A DNA stretch of 64,000 nt from Buttiauxella sp965119215 (GTDB lineage: Bacteria; Pseudomonadota; Gammaproteobacteria; Enterobacterales; Enterobacteriaceae), in NCBI GenBank assembly GCA_965119215.1, contig CBCPKK010000001.1:372001-436000 (forward strand), written 5' to 3'. The position numbers and the translations under genes were made by a program. The notes beneath the pieces were generated by a model. It searched no databases, was not told the origin of the DNA, and saw nothing but the letters and a program-made list of their open reading frames with translations. Positions 17,763 through 25,062 of this stretch are shown in pieces; the first letter of the stretch is position 1, and each line of letters starts with the position of its first letter.

Positions 17763-19508
17763 GTGAGAAAAATCGCCCCTGGAATCGTGGGTAACTTTAT
17801 TCAGTGGCGTTTTGCTCTGCTTTGCATCGCTATTTTTATGTGCCTGGTATTCTTGCTGGGGCGCGTTGCATGGCTGCAAATCATTTCGCCAGATAATCTT
17901 GTGAAGCAGGAAGACATGCGTTCTTTACGTGAGGAACCCATTGTCGTACCGCGAGGCATGATTGAAGATCGCAATGGTCGACCTCTGGCGGTGAGTGTGC
18001 CGGTTAAGGCGATTTGGGCCGATCCTAAAACAGTGATGGAAAAGGGCGGGGTACAAGTTAACAGCCATTGGCAGGCACTTGCGACAACGTTACATATGCC
18101 GCTTGATGAAATTGCCTCCCGCATTCGCCGTAATCCCGCTGACCGATTTATCTATCTCGCCCGCCAACTCGACCCTCAACAAGCACAGTATATTGAGAGC
18201 TTAAAACTACCGGGAATTTCATCGCGTGAAGAATCGCGTCGGTTTTATCCGGCGGGACATATCGCTGCGAATTTGCTCGGCTTTACCAACATTGACGACC
18301 AGGGCATCGAAGGCATTGAAAAGAGTTTCAACCGCCAACTTACGGGTAAAGCAGGCGAGAGGTTAGTCCGTAAAGACCGGCATGGTCACGTTATTGAAAA
18401 TATCACGGAGAACCCAGCAAACCCTGCTCATAACCTTATGCTGAGTATTGATGAACGCCTGCAAACAGTGACTGAAGATGCGTTAAGCAATGCTGTGTCA
18501 TGGAATAAAGCCGAATCCGCCGCTGCCGTTATTCTTGATGTGAATACTGGCGAAGTGTTGGCGATGGCGAGTTGCCCGACGTTTAACCCGAATAACCGCG
18601 ATGGTGCCACGCTGGATGATTTCCGTAATCGGGCAATCAGTGACACCTTTGAACCGGGTTCAACCGTCAAACCGATGGTTGTTATGACCGCATTGCAGCA
18701 AGGTATCGTTCAGCCAGATAGCGTTGTGGATACTCACCCTTATATGCTGGATGGGCATCGTATTCGAGATGTGGGTTATTACCCGCAGCTCACTCTGACG
18801 GGTATTTTGCAAAAATCGAGTGATACTGGCGTCTCGCGTCTTTCACTGGCGATGCCTATCCAGAAGCTGCTGGATACTTATAAAAACTTTGGTTTTGGTA
18901 TGCCGACAGGGCTGGGGCTGACAGGGGAAAGCAGCGGGCTTTTACCGCATCGTAAATTCTGGGGTGAGCTGGATCGCGCAACATTTTCCTTTGGCTACGG
19001 TTTGATGGTGACGCCTCTGCAACTTGCTCATGTTTACGCAACCATCGGTAGTTTCGGTATTGCCAGACCACTTTCGATAACCCGTGTTGATCCGCCCGTT
19101 GTCGGGCAACGAGTCATGTCTGAAACCATTGCCCATCAGGTTGAACATATGATGGAAAGTGTGGCTCTGCCGGGCGGTGGTGGTATTAAAGCGGCAGTGC
19201 GCGGTTATCGTGTTGCGGTGAAAACGGGGACAGCCAAGAAAATTGGCGACGATGGAAAGTACATCAATAAATACATCGCGTACACCGCAGGCGTGGCTCC
19301 GGCCAGTAATCCACGTTTTGCGCTGGTGGTCGTGATAAACGATCCTGAAAATGGGGCTTACTACGGCGGTGCGGTTTCTGCCCCGGTATTTAGCCAGATT
19401 ATGAGTGACGTTCTGCGTCTGGAAAACATTGAACCAGATGGTTTACCGCCGGGAGATGCAACTTTAACGGTATTAAATAAGCCGTTGGGCGCTAACTCTG
19501 CCGGTTAG
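17763..19508 (+). CDS. FtsI-like class B penicillin-binding protein (PBP3 paralogue)
   Basis: A 581-residue peptidoglycan transpeptidase closely resembling FtsI, of the kind described in Salmonella as PBP3SAL and found near cspC/rlmA there. It has a short cytoplasmic tail, one transmembrane helix (about residues 15-38) and a pedestal domain. The transpeptidase domain shows active-site Ser300 in GSTVK (Lys303) and KTGT at 487-490. The SxN motif reads SSD (352-354) where FtsI has SSN. It should cross-link septal peptidoglycan in the periplasm and bind beta-lactams. GTG at 17763 is chosen over TTG at 17757 because GAGGA lies just ahead at proper spacing. The canonical ftsI lies in the dcw cluster, which is outside this window. 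Confidence 0.88.
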   Translation: MRKIAPGIVGNFIQWRFALLCIAIFMCLVFLLGRVAWLQIISPDNLVKQEDMRSLREEPIVVPRGMIEDRNGRPLAVSVPVKAIWADPKTVMEKGGVQVNSHWQALATTLHMPLDEIASRIRRNPADRFIYLARQLDPQQAQYIESLKLPGISSREESRRFYPAGHIAANLLGFTNIDDQGIEGIEKSFNRQLTGKAGERLVRKDRHGHVIENITENPANPAHNLMLSIDERLQTVTEDALSNAVSWNKAESAAAVILDVNTGEVLAMASCPTFNPNNRDGATLDDFRNRAISDTFEPGSTVKPMVVMTALQQGIVQPDSVVDTHPYMLDGHRIRDVGYYPQLTLTGILQKSSDTGVSRLSLAMPIQKLLDTYKNFGFGMPTGLGLTGESSGLLPHRKFWGELDRATFSFGYGLMVTPLQLAHVYATIGSFGIARPLSITRVDPPVVGQRVMSETIAHQVEHMMESVALPGGGGIKAAVRGYRVAVKTGTAKKIGDDGKYINKYIAYTAGVAPASNPRFALVVVINDPENGAYYGGAVSAPVFSQIMSDVLRLENIEPDGLPPGDATLTVLNKPLGANSAG

Positions 19509-19571
19509 TCGCTTTTCGAACCAGGGCGTTTAGCGGTACACTTGCGCCCTTTATGATTTCCTGGAGTTCCC

Positions 19572-20384
19572 ATGTCCTATCTTTGCCCGCTTTGTCACGC
19601 ACCGCTTGCTCCCGAAGGGAAGAGTTTTGTATGCCCACAAGGCCATCAATTCGATAAGGCAAAAGAGGGATATGTGAATTTGCTGCCCGTTCAGCACAAG
19701 CGTTCAAAAGATCCAGGCGACAGCAGTGAAATGATGCAGGCGCGTAGAGCATTTCTGGATGCCGGGCACTATCAGCCGTTGCGCGATACGATTTGCCAGA
19801 TACTCGAACAGGTGGCGCCAGCGACTTTGCTGGATATCGGCTGTGGGGAAGGGTATTACACGGCGGGTTTTGCGCAGATTGCCGCAAAACAAAATGGGAT
19901 AACCTGGGGATTAGACGTTGCGAAAGTCGCGATTCGCTATGCGGCGAAACGTTATCCGCAGGTGCAGTTCTGTGTGGCATCAAGCCATCGGTTACCGTTT
20001 GATGATAATAGTCTCGATGCCGTGGTGCGTATTTTCGCACCGTGCAAAGCAGAAGAATTGGCGCGTGTGGTAAAACCAGGGGGTGTGGTGATTACCGCAA
20101 CGCCAGGTCCACGTCATTTGATGCAGCTCAAAGGGCTAATCTATGACAACGTGGTGTTACACAGCACTGAATCTGAATCATTACCGGGATTTGTCGCCGA
20201 ACAAACGCAACAAATTGGCTGGCCGATGACATTACAAGGCAACGAAGCCGTTGCGCTACTGCAAATGACGCCGTTTGCGTGGCGCGCACGCCCGGAAGTC
20301 TGGGAAACCTTAACGGCTGAAACGGCATTCAATTGCGAAACAGATTTTGTGATTCGCGTCTGGCGACGCGAGTCTTTAGCTTAA
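19572..20384 (+). CDS. rlmA: 23S rRNA (guanine(745)-N(1))-methyltransferase RlmA
   Basis: A 270-residue protein matching E. coli RlmA (RrmA), which makes m1G745 in helix 35 of 23S rRNA. The N-terminal zinc finger has ligands Cys5, Cys8, Cys21 and His25. The SAM-binding fold follows, with LLDIGCGEGYYT. The 3' end overlaps the convergent mntP gene by nine bases. The order rlmA-mntP is the same as in E. coli. Confidence 0.94.
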   Translation: MSYLCPLCHAPLAPEGKSFVCPQGHQFDKAKEGYVNLLPVQHKRSKDPGDSSEMMQARRAFLDAGHYQPLRDTICQILEQVAPATLLDIGCGEGYYTAGFAQIAAKQNGITWGLDVAKVAIRYAAKRYPQVQFCVASSHRLPFDDNSLDAVVRIFAPCKAEELARVVKPGGVVITATPGPRHLMQLKGLIYDNVVLHSTESESLPGFVAEQTQQIGWPMTLQGNEAVALLQMTPFAWRARPEVWETLTAETAFNCETDFVIRVWRRESLA

Positions 20385-20951
20385 TGCGCTGAAATGACTG
20401 TAAAGAATCTGGCAGCCAATCCCAATGAGTACCACGCCGCCGAGGATTTCGGCGCGCTTTCCGAGTATCGGGCCAATAAAACGGCCCAGCATCATACCCA
20501 ATGTGGACATGATCATTGTCGCACAGCCAATCGCCAATGCAGTTTCGATAATATTGACTTGCAGGAATGCAAGGCCAACACCGACAGCCATTGCATCAAG
20601 GCTCGTGGCAATTGCGGTGGTCACCAGCAACCAAAATCCGTGGCGCTGTAACTTCGGTGCTTCTTCTTCACCCTCGTTACCGCGAACACCTTCATAAACC
20701 ATCCTGATCCCAAGAAAAACGAGCAGGATAAAGGCGACCCAATGGTTCCATTCCAGCACAACCTGGCTTGCCAAAAGACCCAGACACCAGCCGATAAGCG
20801 GGGTGAGTGTTTCGATGACGCCAAAGATGAGGCCGGTTCGTAACGCTTCAGAAAACTTAGGTTTATGGAGTGAGGCACCTTTCCCGATTGATGCAGCAAA
20901 AGCATCCATCGACATGCCGAAAGCGAGAATAAGAGTAGCGGAGAGATTCAT
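20376..20951 (-). CDS. mntP: Manganese efflux pump MntP
   Basis: A 191-residue inner-membrane protein matching E. coli MntP (188), which exports excess manganese. Six transmembrane helices are expected. The conserved charged signatures are present: SMDAFAASIGKG in the first helix and TSLDAMAVGVGL in the fourth. The start at 20951 has a GAGG ribosome site about seven bases ahead, right behind a hairpin. The gene has a long leader containing a manganese riboswitch and a Fur-like palindrome. Confidence 0.95.
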   Translation of the reverse strand: MNLSATLILAFGMSMDAFAASIGKGASLHKPKFSEALRTGLIFGVIETLTPLIGWCLGLLASQVVLEWNHWVAFILLVFLGIRMVYEGVRGNEGEEEAPKLQRHGFWLLVTTAIATSLDAMAVGVGLAFLQVNIIETALAIGCATMIMSTLGMMLGRFIGPILGKRAEILGGVVLIGIGCQILYSHFSALS

Positions 20952-20961
20952 GCAAACGCCT

Positions 20962-20999
20962 CAGTTGGGAATATCCATATACACGCCGCCATCCCCAAC
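20962..20999 (-). promoter_or_regulatory. Hairpin just before the mntP ribosome site
   Basis: The arms AGTTGGG and CCCAACT, read on the minus strand, form a long stem immediately upstream of the mntP Shine-Dalgarno sequence and downstream of the riboswitch core. It is a plausible expression platform that changes access to the ribosome site. The pairing is seen directly; the role is inferred. Confidence 0.5.
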
Positions 21000-21014
21000 T
21001 AAAATGATGGTTAC

Positions 21015-21140
21015 GTGCCTATGGTCTCGCCTACTCAGTGTTTGAGTCGTACATGCCACGTTTTATTCTTAATGAATAAGGAACGAGTATGTTGACATGT
21101 ACATTTTCGCAATCGCGAAAATCGGCTACTCCCCAACGAC
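21015..21140 (-). ncRNA. yybP-ykoY manganese riboswitch upstream of mntP
   Basis: On the minus strand the leader contains the class-defining GGGGAGTAGC block (21134-21125) next to a strong hairpin (TTTTCGC / GCGAAAA). The downstream block GCGAGACCAT (21030-21021) follows after a variable stem region. These are the two conserved strands of the yybP-ykoY element known from E. coli mntP and alx. Binding of Mn2+ should raise mntP expression when the metal is high. Borders are approximate. Confidence 0.9.
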
Positions 21141-21204
21141 GGGCGCAACCTTAACATATTTTTCAAAGATAAAACAATAATTGAAAGCTATTATTATTGA
21201 CATT

Positions 21205-21227
21205 CAAATGATAACGATTTTCATTTG
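21205..21227 (-). promoter_or_regulatory. Fur-box-like palindrome upstream of mntP
   Basis: A 23-base near-perfect inverted repeat (arms CAAATGATAA and TTTTCATTTG around CGA) sits about 70 bases upstream of the riboswitch core. It resembles the Fur consensus (GATAATGATAATCATTATC). mntP in E. coli is controlled by MntR and Fur, so this site fits, but which protein binds cannot be told by eye. Confidence 0.55.
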
Positions 21228-21344
21228 CTTTGTGGGGTAAATGAAACGTTAAAATAAGAGCACACTAATTGTGCGAAATAGCATCGGCTATATTTAGTAA
21301 TCGTACAAAAAATATCAAAATATAGACTTTGCTATGTTTGTATC

Positions 21345-21803
21345 TTATTGATTATTAGCCATTAGTTTATAAATTCTTTCCAGATCATCAATGTCTTTTA
21401 CGCGGATAAGCAAACGTCGTTGTTCTAATTGCATCACCAGAACACCGTCTTCAGATAAATTCATTTCTCTAATTCTGGAGTATAAAATCCATACGTTTGC
21501 AAAGAAGAAGCCTTCTGCTTTGAATAGTAATTTAGGCTGCCGAATCCATGAAATATAAATAGCAATCAATGCCAGAGCAGATAATAACCAGGTGGTGAGA
21601 AGGGTGCCATGAGTGGTCACGTTGTTATAGATGAGGATGGCGACTAAGCCCACGAAGATGGTGCTGTCGATACGATTACGGCGCAGCAGGGTGATTTTTA
21701 GCAGGGTTTTACCCTTGAGCTTATCCATGATGAACTCATCGTAAATCGCCCAGGCAAGCAAAAGCACAATAAACACCAGTAAGACCACATCAGTTAACGT
21801 CAT
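21345..21803 (-). CDS. yobD: YobD family membrane protein (DUF986)
   Basis: A 152-residue protein matching E. coli YobD in length and sequence. Two to three transmembrane helices are predicted (VVLLVFIVLLLAWAIYD, then two around residues 40-80). The C-terminus includes NLSEDGVLVMQLEQRRLLIRV. The function is unknown. Start 21803 gives the family length; the frame is open back into manZ but without support. It follows manZ with a terminator-like hairpin between them, so it is probably expressed partly by readthrough from manXYZ. Confidence 0.9.
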   Translation of the reverse strand: MTLTDVVLLVFIVLLLAWAIYDEFIMDKLKGKTLLKITLLRRNRIDSTIFVGLVAILIYNNVTTHGTLLTTWLLSALALIAIYISWIRQPKLLFKAEGFFFANVWILYSRIREMNLSEDGVLVMQLEQRRLLIRVKDIDDLERIYKLMANNQ

Positions 21804-21832
21804 GACACCTTCCGTATGTAGAGTATATGAAA

Positions 21833-21858
21833 TAAAAAAACCGGGGCAGGCCCCGGTT
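21833..21858 (-). terminator. Terminator between manZ and yobD
   Basis: On the minus strand AACCGGGGC, a short loop and GCCCCGGTT are followed by a T run. It lies just after the manZ stop (21875) and before the yobD start (21803). It should reduce, though perhaps not abolish, transcription into yobD. Confidence 0.85.
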
Positions 21859-21874
21859 GTACTCACAAAATCAA

Positions 21875-22738
21875 TTACAGACCCAGCAGGCCGATAGCAT
21901 AGCCGACAATACCGATAACGAAGAAGCCCATGATGATCCACAGTGCGTTGACTTTCTTACGCAGCAGCCACATACAAGCAAACGTTAACAGCAATGGCAC
22001 AAGGCCTGGCATCAACTGATCAAGAATCGTTTGAACCGTGGTCACTTTAACTGCGCCGGTCTGGTCGGTTATCTTCGACACGACCAGCGGTATATTAACG
22101 TGCGTCCACTTGTTGACCAGCGCCCCCATGACAAACAGGCCGAGAATTGACGCCCCCTCAGTCAGTTTTTGCAGGAAGCCGCCGCCCATATCCTTAACGA
22201 TATCGATCCCTTTTTGGTAACCGTAAGCGACGCCGTAATAACGAGTCAGCAAACGTACCGCGTTGAACAGGATGAAGAACAGCAGTGGCCCCAGCAGGCT
22301 ACCACTCATCGCAATACCCGCACCCAGAGCTGCAAATACTGGGCGTACAGTACCCCAGAAGATTGGGTCACCCACGCCTGCCAGCGGGCCCATCAAACCA
22401 ACTTTGATACCGTTAATGGCACCATCGTCAATTTCTGCGCCGTTAGCACGCTGTTCTTCCATCGCAAGCGTTACACCCAGTACAGGTGCTGCAACATACG
22501 GATGGGTGTTAAAGAATTCCAGGTGACGCTTAATCGCTTGTTTGCGGGCATCGTTATTCTCAGGATACAGGCGTTTGATCGCCGGAATCATTGAGAAGCA
22601 GAAGCCCAGCGCCTGCATACGTTCGAAGTTCCATGATCCCTGGAAGAGGTTCGAGCGCAGGAACACGGCTCGAATATCACCTGGAGTGAGTTTCTTCTCG
22701 GTAGTCGTTGTTTTGGTGGTATCAACCATTTCGCTCAC
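21875..22738 (-). CDS. manZ: PTS mannose-specific enzyme IID ManZ
   Basis: A 287-residue protein matching ManZ, the IID subunit of the mannose phosphotransferase permease, which forms the membrane channel with ManY and imports and phosphorylates mannose, glucose, glucosamine and others. The start region (TPGDIRAVFLRSNLFQGSWNFERMQ), the GLMGPLAGVGDP signature and C-terminal membrane helices are all present. manY ends three bases upstream. ManYZ is also the entry site for phage lambda DNA and some bacteriocins in E. coli (established knowledge). Confidence 0.95.
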   Translation of the reverse strand: MSEMVDTTKTTTTEKKLTPGDIRAVFLRSNLFQGSWNFERMQALGFCFSMIPAIKRLYPENNDARKQAIKRHLEFFNTHPYVAAPVLGVTLAMEEQRANGAEIDDGAINGIKVGLMGPLAGVGDPIFWGTVRPVFAALGAGIAMSGSLLGPLLFFILFNAVRLLTRYYGVAYGYQKGIDIVKDMGGGFLQKLTEGASILGLFVMGALVNKWTHVNIPLVVSKITDQTGAVKVTTVQTILDQLMPGLVPLLLTFACMWLLRKKVNALWIIMGFFVIGIVGYAIGLLGL

Positions 22739-22741
22739 CTA

Positions 22742-23539
22742 TTAATCTAATTCGTTATCGAGGTCGTTAGAACCAGCTGCTTGTGCTGGGGCCGCGGAAC
22801 GGTTGTATTTAGGGCTGAGTTGGATGTACAGAATTGCCATCACAGCGCCAATCACACCCAAAGCAACCAGGTTGAAGTTGGTAAATGCTGCGGTTACGAA
22901 GCCCAGGTAGAAGAAAGGCATCAGGTAGCCTGCGCGCATCATGTTGATGACCATCGCATAACCAACCACAACAATCATGCCGCCGGCGATGTTCAGACCG
23001 CTGGTGACCACTTCAGGAATAGCGCTCAGCAGGTTCTGCACTTCACTGGTACCGACGGAAATGGCGACGATAACGGCAGGAATAGCGATACGCATGGCTT
23101 GCAAGAACAGGGAAGAAACGTGAATCCAGGATAGCGCGGATAGATTTCCTCTTTCGGCGGCTTTATCTGCTGCGTGCTGGAAGCCCACGGTGATAGTACG
23201 AACGATAATGGTCAGTACCTGGCCTGCTGCTGCCAGCGGGATTGCCAGAGCGATACCAGAACCAATGCCCTGATGCCCGGCTATAACCAGAATGGTTGAG
23301 ATAATTGACGCAAGGGCCGCATCGGGCGCAACCGCCGCACCAATGTTCATCCAACCCAGTGCGATCATTTCCAGCGTACCACCGATAATAATACCGGTTT
23401 TCATGTCACCCAGTACCAGACCAATTAAGGTACAGGCGACCAGCGGACGGTGGAACTGAAATTCATCGAGCACCGACTCCATACCGGCAATACAGGCTAC
23501 GATAAACACCAGCACAATCTGAAGAGTGGTAATCTCCAT
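22742..23539 (-). CDS. manY: PTS mannose-specific enzyme IIC ManY
   Basis: A 265-residue membrane protein matching ManY (266), the IIC sugar channel subunit. Multiple hydrophobic helices are visible, and the conserved N-terminal region (MEITTLQIVLVFIVACIAGMESVLDEFQ pattern) and GGTLEMIALGWMNIGAA segment are typical of mannose-family IIC proteins. The last residues (AGSNDLDNELD) are hydrophilic. It lies 75 bases downstream of manX and 3 bases upstream of manZ in one operon. Confidence 0.95.
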   Translation of the reverse strand: MEITTLQIVLVFIVACIAGMESVLDEFQFHRPLVACTLIGLVLGDMKTGIIIGGTLEMIALGWMNIGAAVAPDAALASIISTILVIAGHQGIGSGIALAIPLAAAGQVLTIIVRTITVGFQHAADKAAERGNLSALSWIHVSSLFLQAMRIAIPAVIVAISVGTSEVQNLLSAIPEVVTSGLNIAGGMIVVVGYAMVINMMRAGYLMPFFYLGFVTAAFTNFNLVALGVIGAVMAILYIQLSPKYNRSAAPAQAAGSNDLDNELD

Positions 23540-23614
23540 TGTACTTCTCCTATGACGTATGACTTAAGTGTGAAAACTGAGCAAAACGTAGAATCAAACC
23601 AATCACATCGGTAA

Positions 23615-24583
23615 TTAGCTTTTCACCTTCGCGATCAGATCCATCATTTTCAATTTTTGATCGGTTGAAACTTTACGCGCTTCCAGCTCAATGCCGCGCT
23701 CGTTCAGTTTCTTAAAGGCTTCAATATCTTTTTCATCGACAGAGATAGCATTGTTGACCTGGGTTTTACCCTGGCGGAACGCCATACCACCGATATTGAC
23801 AGTTTTGATATTCACTCCACCTTCCACAACACGTTCAACGTCAGTTGGGTTAGTGAAAAGCAGCATCACACGGTCGCCTGCATATTTCGGATTGTTGTAA
23901 ACGCGGATCATTTTGGCTACGTCAACCACATGCGCGGTAACGCCTGGAGGAGCAACCTGAGTCAGCAGCGTTTTACGTACGGTATCAGCCGCCACTTCGT
24001 CGCTGACGACGATGATGCGGGTGACGTTAGTTTCTTTAGTCCAGCGGGTTGCCACTTGTCCATGAATTAAACGGTCGTCAATACGTGCCAGGCCGATATT
24101 CATGTAATCATTTGGACCCATTGGTTTTGCGGGGGCGGAGGCTTTAGGTGCAGCGACTGCTGCAACAGGAGCCGCTTTTTCAACAGGTTTTGCTTTAAGG
24201 GCTTTCACCCCTTCACGGCCTGTTTCCACTGCCAGTGCAACCAACTCATCAAATGAAGGATTATCATCACGAGCCATCAATGTCTCGACCAGCATCGGAA
24301 TGTTGACCCCGGCGACGACTTCGTAATGCTCTTTATCGACGACAATACGGCTAGCCGCATTGAACGGGCTTCCGCCCCAGGTATCGACGAGAAACAGCAC
24401 ACCTTTGTCGGTGTTCAGGTTTGCCAGTTGAGCGTTGTACTTCTCGATCAGAGTTTCGGCGTTTTCACCGGGAACGAAATCTATCCAGCCAACGTTTTCT
24501 TGTTCGCCCAATAGCATCTCTGCGGTTTTCAGCAATTGTTCTGCTGCCCAGCCATGCGTGCCTATGACAATAGCAATAGTCAC
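23615..24583 (-). CDS. manX: PTS mannose-specific enzyme IIAB ManX
   Basis: A 322-residue cytoplasmic protein matching ManX (323). The IIA domain (about 1-130) carries the phosphorylated His10 in IGTHGW. An Ala/Pro/Lys-rich linker (about 131-155) leads to the IIB domain (about 156-322) with phospho-acceptor His174 in RLIHGQV. It passes phosphate from HPr to sugar entering through ManYZ. In E. coli the operon is CRP-activated, Mlc-repressed and silenced by the small RNA SgrS; candidate sites upstream are listed separately. Confidence 0.95.
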   Translation of the reverse strand: MTIAIVIGTHGWAAEQLLKTAEMLLGEQENVGWIDFVPGENAETLIEKYNAQLANLNTDKGVLFLVDTWGGSPFNAASRIVVDKEHYEVVAGVNIPMLVETLMARDDNPSFDELVALAVETGREGVKALKAKPVEKAAPVAAVAAPKASAPAKPMGPNDYMNIGLARIDDRLIHGQVATRWTKETNVTRIIVVSDEVAADTVRKTLLTQVAPPGVTAHVVDVAKMIRVYNNPKYAGDRVMLLFTNPTDVERVVEGGVNIKTVNIGGMAFRQGKTQVNNAISVDEKDIEAFKKLNERGIELEARKVSTDQKLKMMDLIAKVKS

Positions 24584-24704
24584 TTGCTACCTCCTGTGTT
24601 GGTCATAACCACACCCTTAAATGGGTGTTTTGTAGATTATCCGTTTCATAAAGCGAATCGATTCAGATAACGGTATGAGTAAAGATGTGTAACTTGAGAC
24701 GGAT

Positions 24705-24729
24705 TTATTTTAGACAGTGAAAAAAATAT
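24705..24729 (-). promoter_or_regulatory. Possible Mlc-like site upstream of manX
   Basis: TTATTTT followed after a short spacer by AAAAAAATA forms an imperfect inverted repeat resembling Mlc operators such as that of ptsG. manX is a known Mlc target in E. coli. The match is loose and the region is A/T-rich, so this is a weak call. Confidence 0.3.
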
Positions 24730-24733
24730 TTTA

Positions 24734-24749
24734 TGTGATGAAGATCCGT
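24734..24749 (-). promoter_or_regulatory. Possible CRP site upstream of manX
   Basis: TGTGATGAAGATCCGT matches the CRP consensus TGTGATCTAGATCACA perfectly in the left half and in the central GATC, and poorly in the right half. It lies about 150 bases before manX, an operon activated by cAMP-CRP in E. coli. Confidence 0.42.
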
Positions 24750-24874
24750 AATTTAGCTTTGTTACAAACAATATGAATTACTGTTTAAATTATAGACTTG
24801 GTCAATGACAGTAAAATTGCAAAATCAGGTAAATCTTTGCAAAAGGGTATTTTGCTCTGATATTGTTTACCTCT

Positions 24875-25062
24875 CGTTTAATTGCTAAGGAGTAAAGGGC
24901 AGTAGCCCACCGTATGGACCGTCACCGACGTCTTTTCAATTTCAGGTCTGAATGTTCAGTCCTTCACATTGGCGTTTCACGCCCCGTAACTACCTCAACT
25001 CAACCTTTTGCGTCCGCGTTATGCAGGATGCCGCTTAGCTATTCCCAAAGCAGGAGCTTGTC
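24875..25062 (+). promoter_or_regulatory. Structured 5' leader of yoaE
   Basis: The sequence contains several stacked hairpins: GGGC/GCCC near 24897-24910, GGTCTGAA/TTCAGTCC near 24945-24962 and GGCGT/ACGCC near 24972-24984. The leader ends in an AGGAGC ribosome site. It lacks the GGGGAGTAGC block of the yybP-ykoY class, although yoaE belongs to the same TerC family as alx, which has such a leader. A regulatory function is inferred only from length and structure. Confidence 0.35.

Larger units (their letters stand above)
24584..25062. other. Divergent control region manX / yoaE
   Basis: This stretch of 479 bases has no gene. The manX side (24584-24850) is A/T-rich and holds candidate Mlc- and CRP-like sites. 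On the yoaE side, a TTGCAA / TATTGT pair with an 18-base spacer (about 24838-24868) is a plausible promoter. It is followed by a leader of nearly 200 bases with several hairpins (see next entries). Confidence 0.6.

Noticed and set aside
19492..20040. A 182-codon open frame on the minus strand opposite rlmA
   Set aside because: It overlaps rlmA and the end of the FtsI-like gene on the other strand; it has no domain and no start signal.
24890..25062. yybP-ykoY manganese riboswitch before yoaE
   Set aside because: yoaE is related to alx, so this was looked for, but the GGGGAGTAGC and GCGAGACC blocks are absent; AGGAGTAAAGGGCAGTAGC is only a partial likeness.
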